From contig DDJS01000058.1 of the NCBI GenBank assembly GCA_002339165.1, positions 1 through 5,914 of the forward strand: DNA of 5,914 nucleotides. The letters run 5' to 3'. The notes under the pieces were generated by a model. It was not told the DNA's origin. It was given only the letters and a program-made list of their open reading frames with translations, and made no database searches. The position numbers and the translations under genes are program-made. This stretch comes from Cellvibrionales bacterium UBA2618 (GTDB lineage Bacteria > Pseudomonadota > Gammaproteobacteria > Pseudomonadales > Porticoccaceae). Shown here piece after piece: positions 5,469 through 5,914 of this stretch. The stretch's first letter is position 1; the number at the start of each line of letters is the position of its first letter.

Positions 5469-5914
5469 TTTAATGCTCTCCAGTTGTGTGAGTCGTTCTA
5501 ACGCCGTTATCGCCAGCGCCTAACAATGAATTATTAATGTTCGCTATTGGTACAAATGAAACCCTCGCAGTAGCAAATTTTTGCGTCGCAATAATCGCCG
5601 CAGTTACCCTACTTGCCTATGCAGAACTTAATAGGGACGACTGCACAGTCATTACCAACACTACTATCTAAGGCAACACAACAGTCACAGTGCGCGAATC
5701 AATCTGTGAGTGACATGTTTTTACAGTGCTACCGACTGTCCACCTCTATGCTATGTAATTTATTGTTTAAAATGTGGTTGGGGAAAGCTGACTCTTAGTT
5801 TCTGCTGCCTCTTAATTCCTATAGCACTAACGATGGAAGTTTTGATTTTCAGGCAATAAAGATCGAATCAATTGAAAGACCCGACAATCGCGCGCCCAAG
5901 CCTACAATTTTAGA
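5469..5914. other. 446-bp non-coding region, AT-rich toward the right edge
   Basis: I see no supported gene. A 61-codon plus-strand frame (5613-5798) begins at TTG, has no ribosome site and resembles nothing I know. The first about 60 bp hold the leader and presumably the promoter of the VOC gene, with only weak minus-strand -35/-10 matches near 5540-5570. From about 5530 rightward the base composition drops well below that of the genes. A 6-bp inverted repeat TTGATT/AATCAA lies at 5842-5871. The region may be upstream control sequence for a gene beyond the window. Confidence 0.5.

Noticed and set aside
5518..5524. GCCTAAC resembling one end of an integron attC site
   Set aside because: No matching GTTRRRY site or pairing arm is found at attC distance on either side.
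5613..5798. 61-codon plus-strand frame in the AT-rich end
   Set aside because: TTG start (ATG at 5619) without ribosome site, no recognisable family, no further support.

Overview
The window is GC-rich bacterial DNA with high-GC codons, Shine-Dalgarno starts and compact genes. The protein types (membrane-type PQQ glucose dehydrogenase, PIG3-type quinone reductase, a short thioredoxin-type PAPS-reductase homologue, a VOC protein) suggest a proteobacterium. A gammaproteobacterium, possibly marine, is my best guess. That assignment is an inference from remembered family resemblance; there is no rRNA or other marker gene here.

Layout. The left edge cuts into a large plus-strand gene for a PQQ-dependent membrane glucose-dehydrogenase-type enzyme (1-2038, 5' end missing). 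It meets, stop codon on stop codon, a minus-strand zinc-free NAD(P)H:quinone oxidoreductase (2035-3027). A short divergent spacer with a plausible minus-strand promoter leads to a plus-strand cupin protein (3125-3643). A gene-poor stretch follows (3644-4164). It holds an 18-bp-period degenerate tandem repeat, a minus-strand intrinsic terminator and a perfect 8-bp hairpin. Then come two minus-strand genes: a compact CysH-like PAPS reductase homologue (4165-4785) and a VOC/glyoxalase-fold protein (5094-5468), separated by about 300 bp. The last about 445 bp (5469-5914) carry no gene I can support and become clearly AT-richer.

How the genes relate. Three of the five products belong to redox families: periplasmic sugar oxidation into the quinone pool, quinone/enone reduction, and reductive sulfur assimilation. 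They lie on alternating strands with individual control regions, so I see no single operon or pathway. The cupin and the VOC protein each lack residues that bind metal in the classical members of their families. I found no mobile element, CRISPR array, RNA gene or defence system, and no convincing new system. The items most worth a second look are the tandem-repeat/terminator spacer at 3644-4164, the shared CTAG stop of the convergent pair, and the repeated GTAACA motif upstream of the cysH-like gene.
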